45,043 bases of DNA from Phycisphaerales bacterium (GCA_020427635.1 JAGQOH010000025.1:1-45043); one strand, 5' to 3'. Shown: positions 32,401-41,533, numbered from the stretch's first letter. Numbers and translations are program-made. Notes: a model not told the origin generated them from the letters alone.

Positions 32401-32420
32401 GCGGTGGGTGAGCCACCTTG

Positions 32421-32480
32421 CTCCCCTCTCCCTTTGGGAGAGGGTGGATCGTTCGACTTGTCGAACGAGACGGGTGAGGG
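32421..32480. repeat. REP-like palindromic repeat between convergent genes
   Basis: Two adjoining palindromes: CCCTCTCCC-TTT-GGGAGAGGG (32424-32444, 9-bp stem) and GTTCGAC-TT-GTCGAAC (32451-32466). Flanking CTCCCC and GGTGAGGGGT can extend the outer pairing. This CTCTCCC/GGGAGAGGG design is a common dispersed bacterial repeat. It lies in the 100-base gap between the ends of two convergent genes, where it could also end both transcripts. Confidence 0.6.
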
Positions 32481-32500
32481 GTCCTACCAGGCCCGGACGC

Positions 32501-34519
32501 TCACGCCCCCACCAAAGGCTGCCCTGGCAGCACAGGCGGCATCGGACACTCCAACGTGTCCGCAACCGCGCGCATGATCTCTGCTTCCGCAATTGTGACC
32601 TCGCGATCCGCCGCCACCGTCATGCCGCAGGCCCGCAAAATGTCGCGCTTCAGCTTGTGATTCACCTCGACCAGCTTGTCCAGCGCCTTGCCAAGCGCAT
32701 CCAGCGAGAGCTTCTGCGCAGGCCAACTGACTTCCACCTTGGGCAGCACCGACGCGCCGAGCACAAACGCGCGCTGCGCCGCGTCCCGATCCTCGTTGCC
32801 CGCGAGCGCCACCGCCGCCAACAGCGTCGAGCATTCATCGCCAAGCCGCGCCAGCGAGTAATACTGCACGATCCGCGGCTTCGCCTTCCCAAAGTGCTCT
32901 CGCAAATGCCGACGCAGAATCCGCCACATGCACCACTCGAACAGATCGATGCGATCGTCCGCCTTCATGAGCGCCGTCACGTTCTCAATGAACATCTTGA
33001 ACTGCGTGGGTGACAGGTTCGTGAGCGTGCCAATTGCAATGTCAATCAGCGGCAGGCGGCAGCGCTGATCAAGCTCATCGACTTGCCCAAGCAGCGTCCC
33101 CGTCAGCTTGAAAACATCCGGGTCCGCCGACTGCTCCAGGTTGGCAAGTTGCTCCTCGCGCAACGCCGGCACGCGAGAGACCAACAACGCATACACCACC
33201 GCCCGCGCCCCATACGCCTCATGCGCAGGCTCGCTAAGCGAAGCCGGGATCGCGGCACGCAACGCCTGGGCATACTGGCGGTGCGCCTCCGTCGGTGCGC
33301 CGATGAGATCGATCGCCGGCATCGCAACTGCCGCACGCGCCACCTCGGCTTCCATGGCCTCCCCGGCATCCGCGATGCCCAGCACTCCGGGCAACATGAT
33401 CTTGCGGAAGTCAGGAAGCCGCGCGTCTTTCGCCTTCTCCGCCTCCCAAGCCGCTCGCGCCGCAAACTCCGTCGCCGGCGCCGGCGTCAAAAACTTGCCA
33501 TCCCAATCGGGCTCGATCCGCTTGATGCGCTCCGGCAAGGCTGGGTGTGTCGCAAAAAGCTGCGCCAAACTGATCGACACCCCCTGCGCGAAATACATGT
33601 GCGCCGCCTCTGCCGCGTTCGGACTCTTGAGCAGCGAGCGATACTGTGATCCACCGATCGTCTTGAGCGCCCCTGCAATCCCGCCCGGATTGCGCGTGAA
33701 CTGCACTGCCGATGCGTCTGCAAGGAACTCGCGCTGCCGCGATACCGACGCCTTGATCAGACTCCCGAAGAACGCCCCGATCCCGCCCACGATCATCAGC
33801 CCCAGGCCAATGGCAACCAATGGCAACAGATTGCTGTCGCGCGATGATCGCCCCCGCGGCGCATACATCGCCGCCCGAAAGATCATGTTGCCAATCAACG
33901 CAATCACAAGAATGCCGTGCACCACGCCCATGAGTCGAATGTTGAGTCGCATATCGCCATTCAGGATGTGCGAGAACTCATGCGCAATGACACCCTGCAA
34001 CTGATCGCGATTGAGCCGCTCGATCGCCCCCTTGGTGATTCCGATGACGGCGCTCCCGGGCGCATACCCCGCCGCAAACGCGTTGATCCCCGTCTCACGC
34101 TCCATGAGATAAACGGGTGGCGTCGGAATGCCCGACGCAATCGCCATCTCCTCAACCACATTCAACAGCTTGCGCTCATCGGGCGTATCCGCTGCATCGC
34201 GATGCAACAACTTCCCGCCCAGCTGCTCCGCAATCACGCGCCCGCCGCCACTGAGCTGCACCATCTTGTACAGCGTGCCCATCGAGACAATGACAATTGT
34301 CGCCAACGATGCCGCGATAAACACGTCGGGCTGCCACAGGTCCCAGGCGCCCTGCGCAACTTGCCCCGTCTTGGAGGCCATTTCTGACCGGGCGCCACCC
34401 ACCAGCAGAATCGCCAGCAGATACGTCAGCACGATAACCGCGCCGACCGCCAGTGCGAACAACAGCACCAACCGCCCGGTCTTGCGACGAGCAACGTCCT
34501 GATGCTCGAAGAAGTTCAT
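32501..34519 (-). CDS. M48 (HtpX/Ste24-like) membrane metalloprotease with a long C-terminal extension
   Basis: 672 aa, more than twice the ~290 aa of HtpX. N-terminal TMs near residues 16-41 and 64-86; the zinc motif HEFSH (180-184) lies in QLQGVIAHEFSHILNGDMRL with the third ligand Glu ~264 in REFLADASAVQFTRNPGGIA; two further TMs lie between them (GVVHGILVIALIGNMIF; LPLVAIGLGLMIVGGIGAFF). After LFATHPALPERIKRIEPDWDG a helical region of about 310 residues follows that I do not recognise (AALRAAIPASLSEPAHEAYG, LSPTQFKMFIENVTALMKAD, REVTIAEAEIMRAVADTLEC). It contains TerB-like helical character at the end. Paired with lemA 20 bases upstream, a common arrangement. A membrane quality-control role is inferred from HtpX. 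Confidence 0.9.
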   Translation of the reverse strand: MNFFEHQDVARRKTGRLVLLFALAVGAVIVLTYLLAILLVGGARSEMASKTGQVAQGAWDLWQPDVFIAASLATIVIVSMGTLYKMVQLSGGGRVIAEQLGGKLLHRDAADTPDERKLLNVVEEMAIASGIPTPPVYLMERETGINAFAAGYAPGSAVIGITKGAIERLNRDQLQGVIAHEFSHILNGDMRLNIRLMGVVHGILVIALIGNMIFRAAMYAPRGRSSRDSNLLPLVAIGLGLMIVGGIGAFFGSLIKASVSRQREFLADASAVQFTRNPGGIAGALKTIGGSQYRSLLKSPNAAEAAHMYFAQGVSISLAQLFATHPALPERIKRIEPDWDGKFLTPAPATEFAARAAWEAEKAKDARLPDFRKIMLPGVLGIADAGEAMEAEVARAAVAMPAIDLIGAPTEAHRQYAQALRAAIPASLSEPAHEAYGARAVVYALLVSRVPALREEQLANLEQSADPDVFKLTGTLLGQVDELDQRCRLPLIDIAIGTLTNLSPTQFKMFIENVTALMKADDRIDLFEWCMWRILRRHLREHFGKAKPRIVQYYSLARLGDECSTLLAAVALAGNEDRDAAQRAFVLGASVLPKVEVSWPAQKLSLDALGKALDKLVEVNHKLKRDILRACGMTVAADREVTIAEAEIMRAVADTLECPMPPVLPGQPLVGA

Positions 34520-34538
34520 CGCGTCGCGCCCCGATCAA

Positions 34539-35150
34539 TCACGAGGCGAACGACACCTTCGGCGCTTCCTTGATGGCCGCCGCGTCCTCATACTCGAGCA
34601 ACGCCGCGTCCTTCGCATGCCCGAACATGCCCGCGAACAACACCGGCGGGAACGTTTGCTTGTACGTGTTGTACGCCGTCACCGAGTCGTTGTACGCCTG
34701 GCGCGCAAAGCTCACGCGGTTCTCCGTTGAAGTCAACTCCTCCGTCAACTGCATCATGTTCTGATTCGCCTTCAGATCAGGATACGCCTCGGCAAGCGCG
34801 AACAGCCGCCCAACGGCGCCGACCAGCGCGCCTTCCGACTGGTTCAACTCACCCATCGCCTGCGGATCGCCCGGGTTCGACGCCGCCTTTTGCAACCCAG
34901 AAACCGCCATGTTTCGGGCCTGGATCACCGCCTCGAGCGTGCCCTTCTCATGGCCCATGTACCCCTTCACGGTCTCCACAAGATTCGGAATCAAATCGTG
35001 GCGGCGCTTCAGCTGAACCTCGATTTGCGAGAAGGCGTTCTGGAATCGGTTCTTGAGCCGAACCAGTGTGTTGTAGATCGATACCATCAAAAAGATCAGG
35101 GCGACGATCACGACGAGCACGATGAGGCCAACGATGGCGAGTGGGGCCAT
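34539..35150 (-). CDS. lemA: LemA-family protein
   Basis: 203 aa from ATG 35150 (GGAGACC about 9 bases upstream; the longer in-frame start is rejected). One N-terminal TM (MAPLAIVGLIVLVVIVALIF) is followed by the LemA helical bundle: SIYNTLVRLKNRFQNAFSQI, EVQLKRRHDLIPNLVETVKG, YMGHEKGTLEAVIQARN, LFALAEAYPDLKANQNMMQL, TEELTSTENRVSFARQAYND and NTYKQTFPPVLFAGMFG. LemA proteins are common membrane proteins of unclear molecular function; they very often neighbour M48 proteases, as here, which suggests a shared substrate or complex. Confidence 0.93.
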   Translation of the reverse strand: MAPLAIVGLIVLVVIVALIFLMVSIYNTLVRLKNRFQNAFSQIEVQLKRRHDLIPNLVETVKGYMGHEKGTLEAVIQARNMAVSGLQKAASNPGDPQAMGELNQSEGALVGAVGRLFALAEAYPDLKANQNMMQLTEELTSTENRVSFARQAYNDSVTAYNTYKQTFPPVLFAGMFGHAKDAALLEYEDAAAIKEAPKVSFAS

Positions 35151-35435
35151 GGGCAAGGTCTCCTTCCGACTTCTGGCGTTCCGAAGCATAGTTCGGAAGC
35201 CGGTCGGGGTAGTTTAGGGGGGAAGGCAAAGCCGCGCAGCGCCCCAGCGCCACGATTCGCATGCCGATCAAACGCTGTGTCTGGCATTTGTTCGACCAAA
35301 TGCAGGAAACCGCGAGGGGCTCAGACACCCTATATCAATACGGAGGGCGGGGTTGCGCACCCGCCAGGCTCCTCTGATTGATTGCGCCATTGTCCGTGGA
35401 GCCATCATTATTCGTCCGAGACAAGGAGTCATCCT

Positions 35436-38400
35436 ATGAGTTGTGCCCACTCGCATCGGCGAGTCCCCGTCCGCACATGGTCCGCGGTCCTCGTGATCGG
35501 GGCGCTTGGCTCAGGGGTGCTTGGATTGGGTGCAGCATCAGACCCCTTGCAGGACGACCAGTGGCACCTCAACAACACGGGCCAATCTGGCGGCACGCCG
35601 GGCGAAGACGCAAACGTCCCCGCCGCATGGGCACAGGGCTACACCGGCGCAGGCGTTGTCGTCAACGTCGTCGATGGCGGCGTGCAGTGGTCACACCCTG
35701 ACCTCTCCGCTGGCTATCTCCCAGGCCCATCCTTTGATCACGTCGATGGTGATAGCGATCCGTCTCCCGTTGGCTCGAGCGACAACCACGGCACCGCAGT
35801 CGCGGGTGTCCTCGGCGCTCGCCTGAATGGGCAAGGCGGTGTTGGTGTTGCCTTTGACGCGCAGTTCGCCGTCCAGCGCCTGATCGGTGGCCCCGTCACC
35901 GATGCCCAGATCGCAGCGGCCCTCGCACACCAGGGTGTCTTTGACGTCATCACAAACAGCTGGAGCTACACCCCCGGTTGGTACCGTGACATGCCAGGGC
36001 TCATCGAAGGCACGATCCTCGATGGCATTCAGAATGGTCGTGGCGGGTTCGGCTCAATCTATGTCTTTACCGCGGGAGACGCCGCGAACTTCGCGGGCAA
36101 TGCCAACCAAGTGCGCTGGGCTAACTGGCGCTACACGATCTGCGTCGGCGGCACCGACGACGATGGCCGCAAGACGTCGACCAGCTCTGTCGGCACTTGC
36201 ATCCTGGTCAACGCGCCCTCAGGCAGCATTGGCGCCGGCATCACAACCACCGATCGAACCGGCAGCGCAGGATACGCCGCGGGCGACTACACCTCGAGCT
36301 TCTTGGAGACGTCGGCAGCAGCGCCCATCGTGGCCGGTGTTGTCGCACTCATGCTCGAAGCCAATCCAAACCTGACCTGGCGCGATGTGCAGCACATCCT
36401 TGCGGAAACCGCTGATCGCAACGACCCTGCGGATTCGTCATGGTTCCAAAACAGTGTTGGAAACTGGTACAGCGACAAGTACGGCTTCGGGCGCGTAAAT
36501 GCCGACGCCGCGGTTGCCGCTGCGGCAACCTGGACTGGCGTCGAACCCGAGTTCTCTGTCACTTGGCCAACCGTGGTCACCAACGTCGAGGTACCCGACG
36601 GAAGCACAGTTGGCGTTTCGCGCCTCGTTGGCGTCAGTGGCACGGGGATCAACGCATTGGAAACCGTCGAGCTCACCGTAGATCTCGACGCCATTCGCCG
36701 AGGCGACACCCAGATTGAGTTGACCTCGCCTGCGGGCACCAAGAGCATCCTGACCGCGCCAAATGCGGATCCAGGCCTCAACCTCCTCCACACCTTCACG
36801 ACCTACAAGTGTTGGGGCGAACCCGCCAACGGCACATGGACCGTGCGCGTGATCGACCCGACGTTGCCAAGCGGCCCAGGCAACGCCCCTGCAATCGATC
36901 CCACGTTCTGGAATTCCTTTCAACTTGCCTTTCACGGCACGGCAGCAGGTGAGGTCACACAGTTCGTCTTGACGGGCGTACCGCTCACGGTCGCAGAAGC
37001 GTCCATTGGCGAAATGCAAGTCGCACTGACCAACGGCGCCCTGGGCACGGTGAACGCCACGCTCAGCTTCGACTCTGGCGACACCGACCTCACGCTGACC
37101 TCGCCCAGTACGCTGACCTTCACGCCGGACAATTGGTTCATCCCTCAACCCGTGCAGTTCTTCGCCGAGAGCGATCCGGACAATGACAACGGCATGTCAA
37201 TTTGGCGCATCGCCGCCTCCGGCGTGCCCGACCGCGTCTTTGAAGTCACGGAATCCGATGGTGATGCTGATCTGAAGTTCGTCGTGATCGGACAACAACC
37301 GGTCCTTATTAGTGAGGGCAATGAGCGCGACATTGAAGTTCGCCTTACGCGCAACCCAGGCAAAGTCGTCAATGCGCTGGTACAGCGCACCTCCGGAGAT
37401 CCCGACCTGCAAATCATCACTGGCGCCTCGCTGCTCTTCAACGATTCCAACTGGTCCTTCCCCCAGATCATCAGCATCCGCGCCAATCCTGATCCGGACT
37501 TCCTCGACGGCACAGCCCGGTTTGCCGTCACCTCTGCCGAGGCCGGGCCCGTGACGTTCGACGTGCAGGAGCTCGATGTCAACGATGTGCCCAGCTTCGT
37601 GCTGGACCCGCCCGGCCCCTATTCCATTCCGGAAGGCACAACGATTGAGATCGATGTGACCATGTCCGCAAACCCAGTCTCCACCGTCTTCGCAGTCGCT
37701 GAGTTGCTCTCAGCTGATCCCGATCTCCACACCATTGGTGACACAAACCTTGGCTTTACGCCATCCAACTACAGCTTCCCACAAACGGTGCGCCTGCGCG
37801 CCGAATCCGACCTGGACACGATCAATGGTTCTGCCATCTTCCGGGTGCGACCGCAAACGCTCGGCTTCGCAAGCCTCTCCACCACGGTCAACGAAATGGA
37901 TGACGATGAAGACATGGTCGTCTTCGCGGAGTCGCCTCCGATCCAGTTGGTCGAAGGACAATCGCAGAACTTCTTCGTTACGGTCAATCCAGGCAGCAAC
38001 TTCGTGATCCCTGGATCGCAGCGCCTCTACTGGCGATACGACGGTGGCGACTTCCAGTCGGTGGTCATGCTCGCGGTGAGCGGCACGCGCTATCGCGCGA
38101 CATTGCCCGCGCCAAGCTGTGGCGACCGCATCGAGTTCTATGTCGGCGCAACCGGCGACTTCACCGGCAGCCTGACTGACCCACCCGGTGGGGATGCAAC
38201 ACCCTTCATCGCGCTGGTCGGCGAAGTCTCCAACGTGATCGATGATGACTTCTCAACCGATCTTGGCTGGACCGTCTCCGGCACCATCAATGGCGGCACC
38301 ACCGGGCCCGGGCCTTGGGAACGCGGCGACCCCTCCGTGGTCGGCACGCTCTTCAATACCCCGCCAAGTGACTTTGACGGTTCCAACAGCTGCTATGTCA

Positions 38401-38963
38401 CGGGGAACGGGCTGCTCGCGGCGGTGTCAGATGGACAAACGATTCTCACCTCCCCCACCTACAACCTTGGGTTCGTCGAGAGCGCGCGCCTCAGCTATGC
38501 CCGCTGGCTCACTGAAGCGTTCGGTTCACCTTCCATTGGCTCAATGCAAGTCCAGGCATCGAGCAACAACGGCGGATCATGGGTCACGCTGGAGACCGTC
38601 ACCGCCGGCGACCCGGGCTGGACCCTGCGCGAGTTTGAACTGAGCGGATTCCTGGCGCTCACCGACACCTTCCGCATCCGGTTCGTGGTCAGCAACTCCG
38701 ATCCACTCACCGCGCTCGAAGGCGCCATCGATGCGGTGCGCCTAGACTTCGCCACGTGTGGCATCACCTGCCCAGGCGATGCTGACGGCAGTGGCATGAT
38801 CGACCTGGACGATCTGCAACTGCTCCTCTTCGCCTTTGGATCCACCGTGCCGCCAGGCATCGGGCCCGATGTTGCAGGCGCGGACGGCGTCGTTGATCTC
38901 GATGACTTGCAAGTTGTCCTGTTCAACTTTGGCGGTGTGTGCGGCATGCTGAACCATTCCTAG
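35436..38963 (+). CDS. Exported S8 (subtilisin/kexin-like) protease with P-domain, repeats and dockerin
   Basis: 1175 aa from ATG 35436 (AAGGAG seven bases upstream). A signal segment (TWSAVLVIGALGSGVLGLGA) is followed directly by the peptidase: DDQWHLNNTGQSGGTPG, Asp ~80 in VVVNVVDGGVQWSHPDL, His ~118 in SSDNHGTAVAGVLGARL, oxyanion Asn ~174 in VITNSWSY, and Ser ~293 in SFLETSAAAPIVAGVVALML. There is no obvious propeptide. A proprotein-convertase P-domain follows (about 375-510; VELTVDLDAIRRGDTQIELT, GEPANGTWTVRVIDP). Then come three ~105-aa repeats ending in (LTFTPDNWFIPQPVQFFAES / LLFNDSNWSFPQIISIRANP / LGFTPSNYSFPQTVRLRAES), a MAM-like jelly roll (DDDFSTDLGWTVSG, DTFRIRFVVSN) and a dockerin (CPGDADGSGMIDLDDLQLLL; DGVVDLDDLQVVLFNFGGVC). 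The P-domain link places it near kexins. Substrate unknown. Confidence 0.9.
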   Translation: MSCAHSHRRVPVRTWSAVLVIGALGSGVLGLGAASDPLQDDQWHLNNTGQSGGTPGEDANVPAAWAQGYTGAGVVVNVVDGGVQWSHPDLSAGYLPGPSFDHVDGDSDPSPVGSSDNHGTAVAGVLGARLNGQGGVGVAFDAQFAVQRLIGGPVTDAQIAAALAHQGVFDVITNSWSYTPGWYRDMPGLIEGTILDGIQNGRGGFGSIYVFTAGDAANFAGNANQVRWANWRYTICVGGTDDDGRKTSTSSVGTCILVNAPSGSIGAGITTTDRTGSAGYAAGDYTSSFLETSAAAPIVAGVVALMLEANPNLTWRDVQHILAETADRNDPADSSWFQNSVGNWYSDKYGFGRVNADAAVAAAATWTGVEPEFSVTWPTVVTNVEVPDGSTVGVSRLVGVSGTGINALETVELTVDLDAIRRGDTQIELTSPAGTKSILTAPNADPGLNLLHTFTTYKCWGEPANGTWTVRVIDPTLPSGPGNAPAIDPTFWNSFQLAFHGTAAGEVTQFVLTGVPLTVAEASIGEMQVALTNGALGTVNATLSFDSGDTDLTLTSPSTLTFTPDNWFIPQPVQFFAESDPDNDNGMSIWRIAASGVPDRVFEVTESDGDADLKFVVIGQQPVLISEGNERDIEVRLTRNPGKVVNALVQRTSGDPDLQIITGASLLFNDSNWSFPQIISIRANPDPDFLDGTARFAVTSAEAGPVTFDVQELDVNDVPSFVLDPPGPYSIPEGTTIEIDVTMSANPVSTVFAVAELLSADPDLHTIGDTNLGFTPSNYSFPQTVRLRAESDLDTINGSAIFRVRPQTLGFASLSTTVNEMDDDEDMVVFAESPPIQLVEGQSQNFFVTVNPGSNFVIPGSQRLYWRYDGGDFQSVVMLAVSGTRYRATLPAPSCGDRIEFYVGATGDFTGSLTDPPGGDATPFIALVGEVSNVIDDDFSTDLGWTVSGTINGGTTGPGPWERGDPSVVGTLFNTPPSDFDGSNSCYVTGNGLLAAVSDGQTILTSPTYNLGFVESARLSYARWLTEAFGSPSIGSMQVQASSNNGGSWVTLETVTAGDPGWTLREFELSGFLALTDTFRIRFVVSNSDPLTALEGAIDAVRLDFATCGITCPGDADGSGMIDLDDLQLLLFAFGSTVPPGIGPDVAGADGVVDLDDLQVVLFNFGGVCGMLNHS

Positions 38964-38976
38964 GACATCCGCCTAT

Positions 38977-39036
38977 GTTCGGGCGACTATTTGGGATGTG
39001 TTTGGGTCTCCCGAACGAAATGGCGGCTTTCGTTCG
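38977..39036 (+). promoter_or_regulatory. Two mutually exclusive inverted repeats upstream of the fibre paralogue at 39202
   Basis: GTTCGGG (38977-38983) can pair with CCCGAAC (39010-39016). CGAACGAAA (39012-39020) can pair perfectly with TTTCGTTCG (39028-39036) around a 7-base loop. The two stems share 39012-39016, so only one can form at a time, as in attenuators. No T-run follows, so the outcome is uncertain. Confidence 0.35.
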
Positions 39037-39201
39037 TATATCGCGACACATTCCACGGCGCGGACTTCGCAATCGCCCATCTGCCCTTGCATCAACACGC
39101 TGGACGCCGCCAGCACAACGTGTAGCCTTTGAAGGTCGCTGACACGCGCCGATTTGTATCGTCGCGCAGCGCAGACCTTGCAAGGGAAAGAAGACAAACA
39201 C

Positions 39202-41007
39202 ATGAAACGCACGTTTCTCGGAGCAGTTGCGGCGATGGCCATCGTCGCCTCTGCGGGCGTAGCGATCGGGCAGTCACTCACGACGACCTTTACATATCAA
39301 GCACGCATTCGAGATGCCGGCTTGCCCGCCAATGGTCCTTTCGACATCCAGTTCCGCGTCTTCAACGCGGCGGCTGGCGGTACACAGCAGGGGCCACTGG
39401 TCCAGGTCAATGACATCAACGTCGTGGGCGGCGTCGTCACAGTGCCCCTCGACTTCGGCGCGATCTTCAACGGCGAAAGGCGCTGGCTACAGGTTGCGAT
39501 CCGCCCCGGTCCTTCCGGTGGAGCATTCACGATCTTGACGCCCCGCCAGGAACTCACCATCACCCCGCACGCTGGCGTAACAAGCGAAGCCGTCGATGTC
39601 GTTGGCAGCGTCGCCGACACCCGCGTCGCACAAATGTTCCATGACGTTGGCCGCGCAGGCGGTGCCATCCAGCTTCATGACGACTCGGGCGCCAGCTTCC
39701 TGCGCATTGAGCCCGACATTTCGGACGACGGATCTGCGTTCATCCAATTGGGCTTTGGTGGCGACGCACAGATCACGCTCGACACCGACGACGGGCTTGG
39801 CAACCCGTACATCAGCGGGACCAACAACAACAGCCAACAAACCTGGCGCATCGAAGGTGGCGCCCTTCCCCCGGCCACGACGCTTGGCCTCGGCGGGGAC
39901 AGCCGCGCCGCTCGCTACAACCTCTACTGGCCCACCACGGGAAACCTCGTCGGCCAGTTCACCGCGACCTCCGGAGGCGGGCCCGAAAGCCAGGGCGGCT
40001 CGCTCTACATGTTTGACAACACCGTTGACAACAACCGCGTGTTTACTCTTGAGCCACGTTTCGAAGCAAGCGGCGGCAGCTACATGGCGGGACACACGCC
40101 GGCGGGAAACTTCGGTGGCTGGTATCTCGAATCAAATTCCGTCGGCGGGAATGCGTTCTTCGCCTTGGATGGCAACTCGAGCTTTGAGGTCGACACAACC
40201 TCCACGGGCAACCTTTCCGTCAACATGCCCACAAATGCGGTCAGCGCCACAGAAATCCTCGACGAGCCGGGGGTCGCAAACATCCAGGGCGGTGGCCTCT
40301 TCGGCATCACCATCCCCACATCCGCTGCCACCATGGTCTCACGATCAATCACCGTGCCTGCACCTGGATACGTCTTTGTCATTGCAAGCGCAGACTGTTC
40401 CTTGGACCACGTCACCGGAACCGCTACCAATCTCTTCTTCGTGGTGAACGACACCCCCGCCGATCTTGGTGGCACAGGCAACCTCGACATCCAAACCGCC
40501 GTGCCCAGTGTCGCAGGGACCGGCGTCTATGACTTCCCTGTCACCTGCCACGCCTTGTTCCAGGTCGGAAGCGCCGGCACGTTTACCTATTACTTCAATG
40601 CCAGCGAAAGCACCGGCGCTGGATCATCCACGCTCTTCGACATCCAACTCACGTTGCTCTACTTCCCAACTGCGTACGGCCTGGTGCAACCCAACATGCC
40701 CAGCGACGGACGCGCAACGCTCGGCAATGACCTGACCATGGTGCGCGGGCCTTTGACCATGGGCGAAATGGCCGCCGAGCAGGCTGAAGCCATGCAGTTT
40801 GATCAGGCCCGCAGGCAGACTGAGTTTGATCAAATGCGTGCGCAAATGGATGCGATGCGCGCACGTCTCGATGCGATGGAAGCGCAGCAGGCCGCGGGGC
40901 GCCAGAAGCAAGCGAGGCCTGCCATGCAGGTGGATCCTGCCGACGCCAACCCGGCGCCACAGGCGATCGATGTCGTTGGTGAGCCAATGGCTGCGGACAA
41001 ACAATAG
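39202..41007 (+). CDS. Exported fibre-like paralogue with coiled-coil C-terminus (no S74)
   Basis: 601 aa from ATG 39202 (GGGAAAGAAG upstream). A signal peptide (MKRTFLGAVAAMAIVASAGV...IGQ) leads to the shared N-domain: TTTFTYQARIRDAGLPANGP, FDIQFRVFNAAAGGTQQGPL, VVTVPLDFGAIFNGERRWLQ, TPRQELTITPHAG. The middle differs from the G-V-x-G arrays of the other paralogues and holds beta-rich stretches (FIQLGFGGDAQITLDTDDGL, TFTYYFNASESTGAGSSTLF). The C-terminus ends in a Met/Gln/Glu-rich coiled coil (MGEMAAEQAEAMQFDQARRQ, DQMRAQMDAMRARLDAMEAQ), a likely oligomerisation region in place of S74. It lies apart from the other paralogues, next to the S8 protease gene, and is followed by a strong terminator. 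Extracellular role inferred. Confidence 0.82.
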   Translation: MKRTFLGAVAAMAIVASAGVAIGQSLTTTFTYQARIRDAGLPANGPFDIQFRVFNAAAGGTQQGPLVQVNDINVVGGVVTVPLDFGAIFNGERRWLQVAIRPGPSGGAFTILTPRQELTITPHAGVTSEAVDVVGSVADTRVAQMFHDVGRAGGAIQLHDDSGASFLRIEPDISDDGSAFIQLGFGGDAQITLDTDDGLGNPYISGTNNNSQQTWRIEGGALPPATTLGLGGDSRAARYNLYWPTTGNLVGQFTATSGGGPESQGGSLYMFDNTVDNNRVFTLEPRFEASGGSYMAGHTPAGNFGGWYLESNSVGGNAFFALDGNSSFEVDTTSTGNLSVNMPTNAVSATEILDEPGVANIQGGGLFGITIPTSAATMVSRSITVPAPGYVFVIASADCSLDHVTGTATNLFFVVNDTPADLGGTGNLDIQTAVPSVAGTGVYDFPVTCHALFQVGSAGTFTYYFNASESTGAGSSTLFDIQLTLLYFPTAYGLVQPNMPSDGRATLGNDLTMVRGPLTMGEMAAEQAEAMQFDQARRQTEFDQMRAQMDAMRARLDAMEAQQAAGRQKQARPAMQVDPADANPAPQAIDVVGEPMAADKQ

Positions 41008-41032
41008 TTCACGACCACTGAACTCGTTGTAC

Positions 41033-41069
41033 GCCCGGCTGCTGCCTCGTGCGGCGGCCGGGCTTTTTT
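41033..41069 (+). terminator. Intrinsic terminator after the 39202-41007 gene
   Basis: GCCCGGCTGCTGC pairs with GCGGCGGCCGGGC (13 pairs, including G-T pairs) around a CTCGT loop, and TTTTTT follows directly. A textbook rho-independent terminator 25 bases after the stop codon, and before the convergent CBS gene. Confidence 0.88.
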
Positions 41070-41077
41070 CGCGCAAC

Positions 41078-41533
41078 CTACGCCGCGAGCGCCTCATCCT
41101 CGTCCGGCCCCGACATGTGTCCCATCGCACGGCTCGCCCACCGTAGCAAATCCCGCCACGTCACGATCCCGATGCAATGATGCTCCGCATCAAGAATCGG
41201 CAGACACGAAATGTTGTTCTGAAGCAACATCAACGCCGCGTCAGCCGCAAGCATGCTGGCCGGCGCGCAAACCAAACCACGCGTCATGACCTGGTGCGCC
41301 TTCTTCTTCAGGCTGTTCGTATCGCGACTCTGCTCAGACAGCTTGCCGACGAACGGACTCACGTTCTTGAGCAAGTCCCGGTCCGACAGAACGCCAACGG
41401 CCTTGCCGTCCTCCGTGACGACGACGTGGTGGAAGCGAAACTGCAAGAAGATCCGTTGGATCTGCGCAAGCGTCGCGTCCATGGAAACCGTGACCACATG
41501 TGTAGTCATGATGTCTTCAAGCCGAGTCTGCAT
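41078..41533 (-). CDS. Two-CBS-domain protein
   Basis: 151 aa from ATG 41531-41533 (GGAGG about 9 bases upstream; the longer in-frame start overlaps the next gene and is rejected). Made of a CBS pair: MQTRLEDIMTTHVVTVSMDA, FHHVVVTEDGKAVGVLSDRD, then AHQVMTRGLVCAPASMLAAD and CLPILDAEHHCIGIVTWRDL. CBS pairs bind adenosine nucleotides and act as energy sensors. A basic linker (SRDTNSLKKKAHQ) joins the two halves. Without an attached enzyme domain, the partner cannot be named. A second CBS gene lies just upstream on the same strand, so the two may be co-transcribed. Confidence 0.88.
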   Translation of the reverse strand: MQTRLEDIMTTHVVTVSMDATLAQIQRIFLQFRFHHVVVTEDGKAVGVLSDRDLLKNVSPFVGKLSEQSRDTNSLKKKAHQVMTRGLVCAPASMLAADAALMLLQNNISCLPILDAEHHCIGIVTWRDLLRWASRAMGHMSGPDEDEALAA

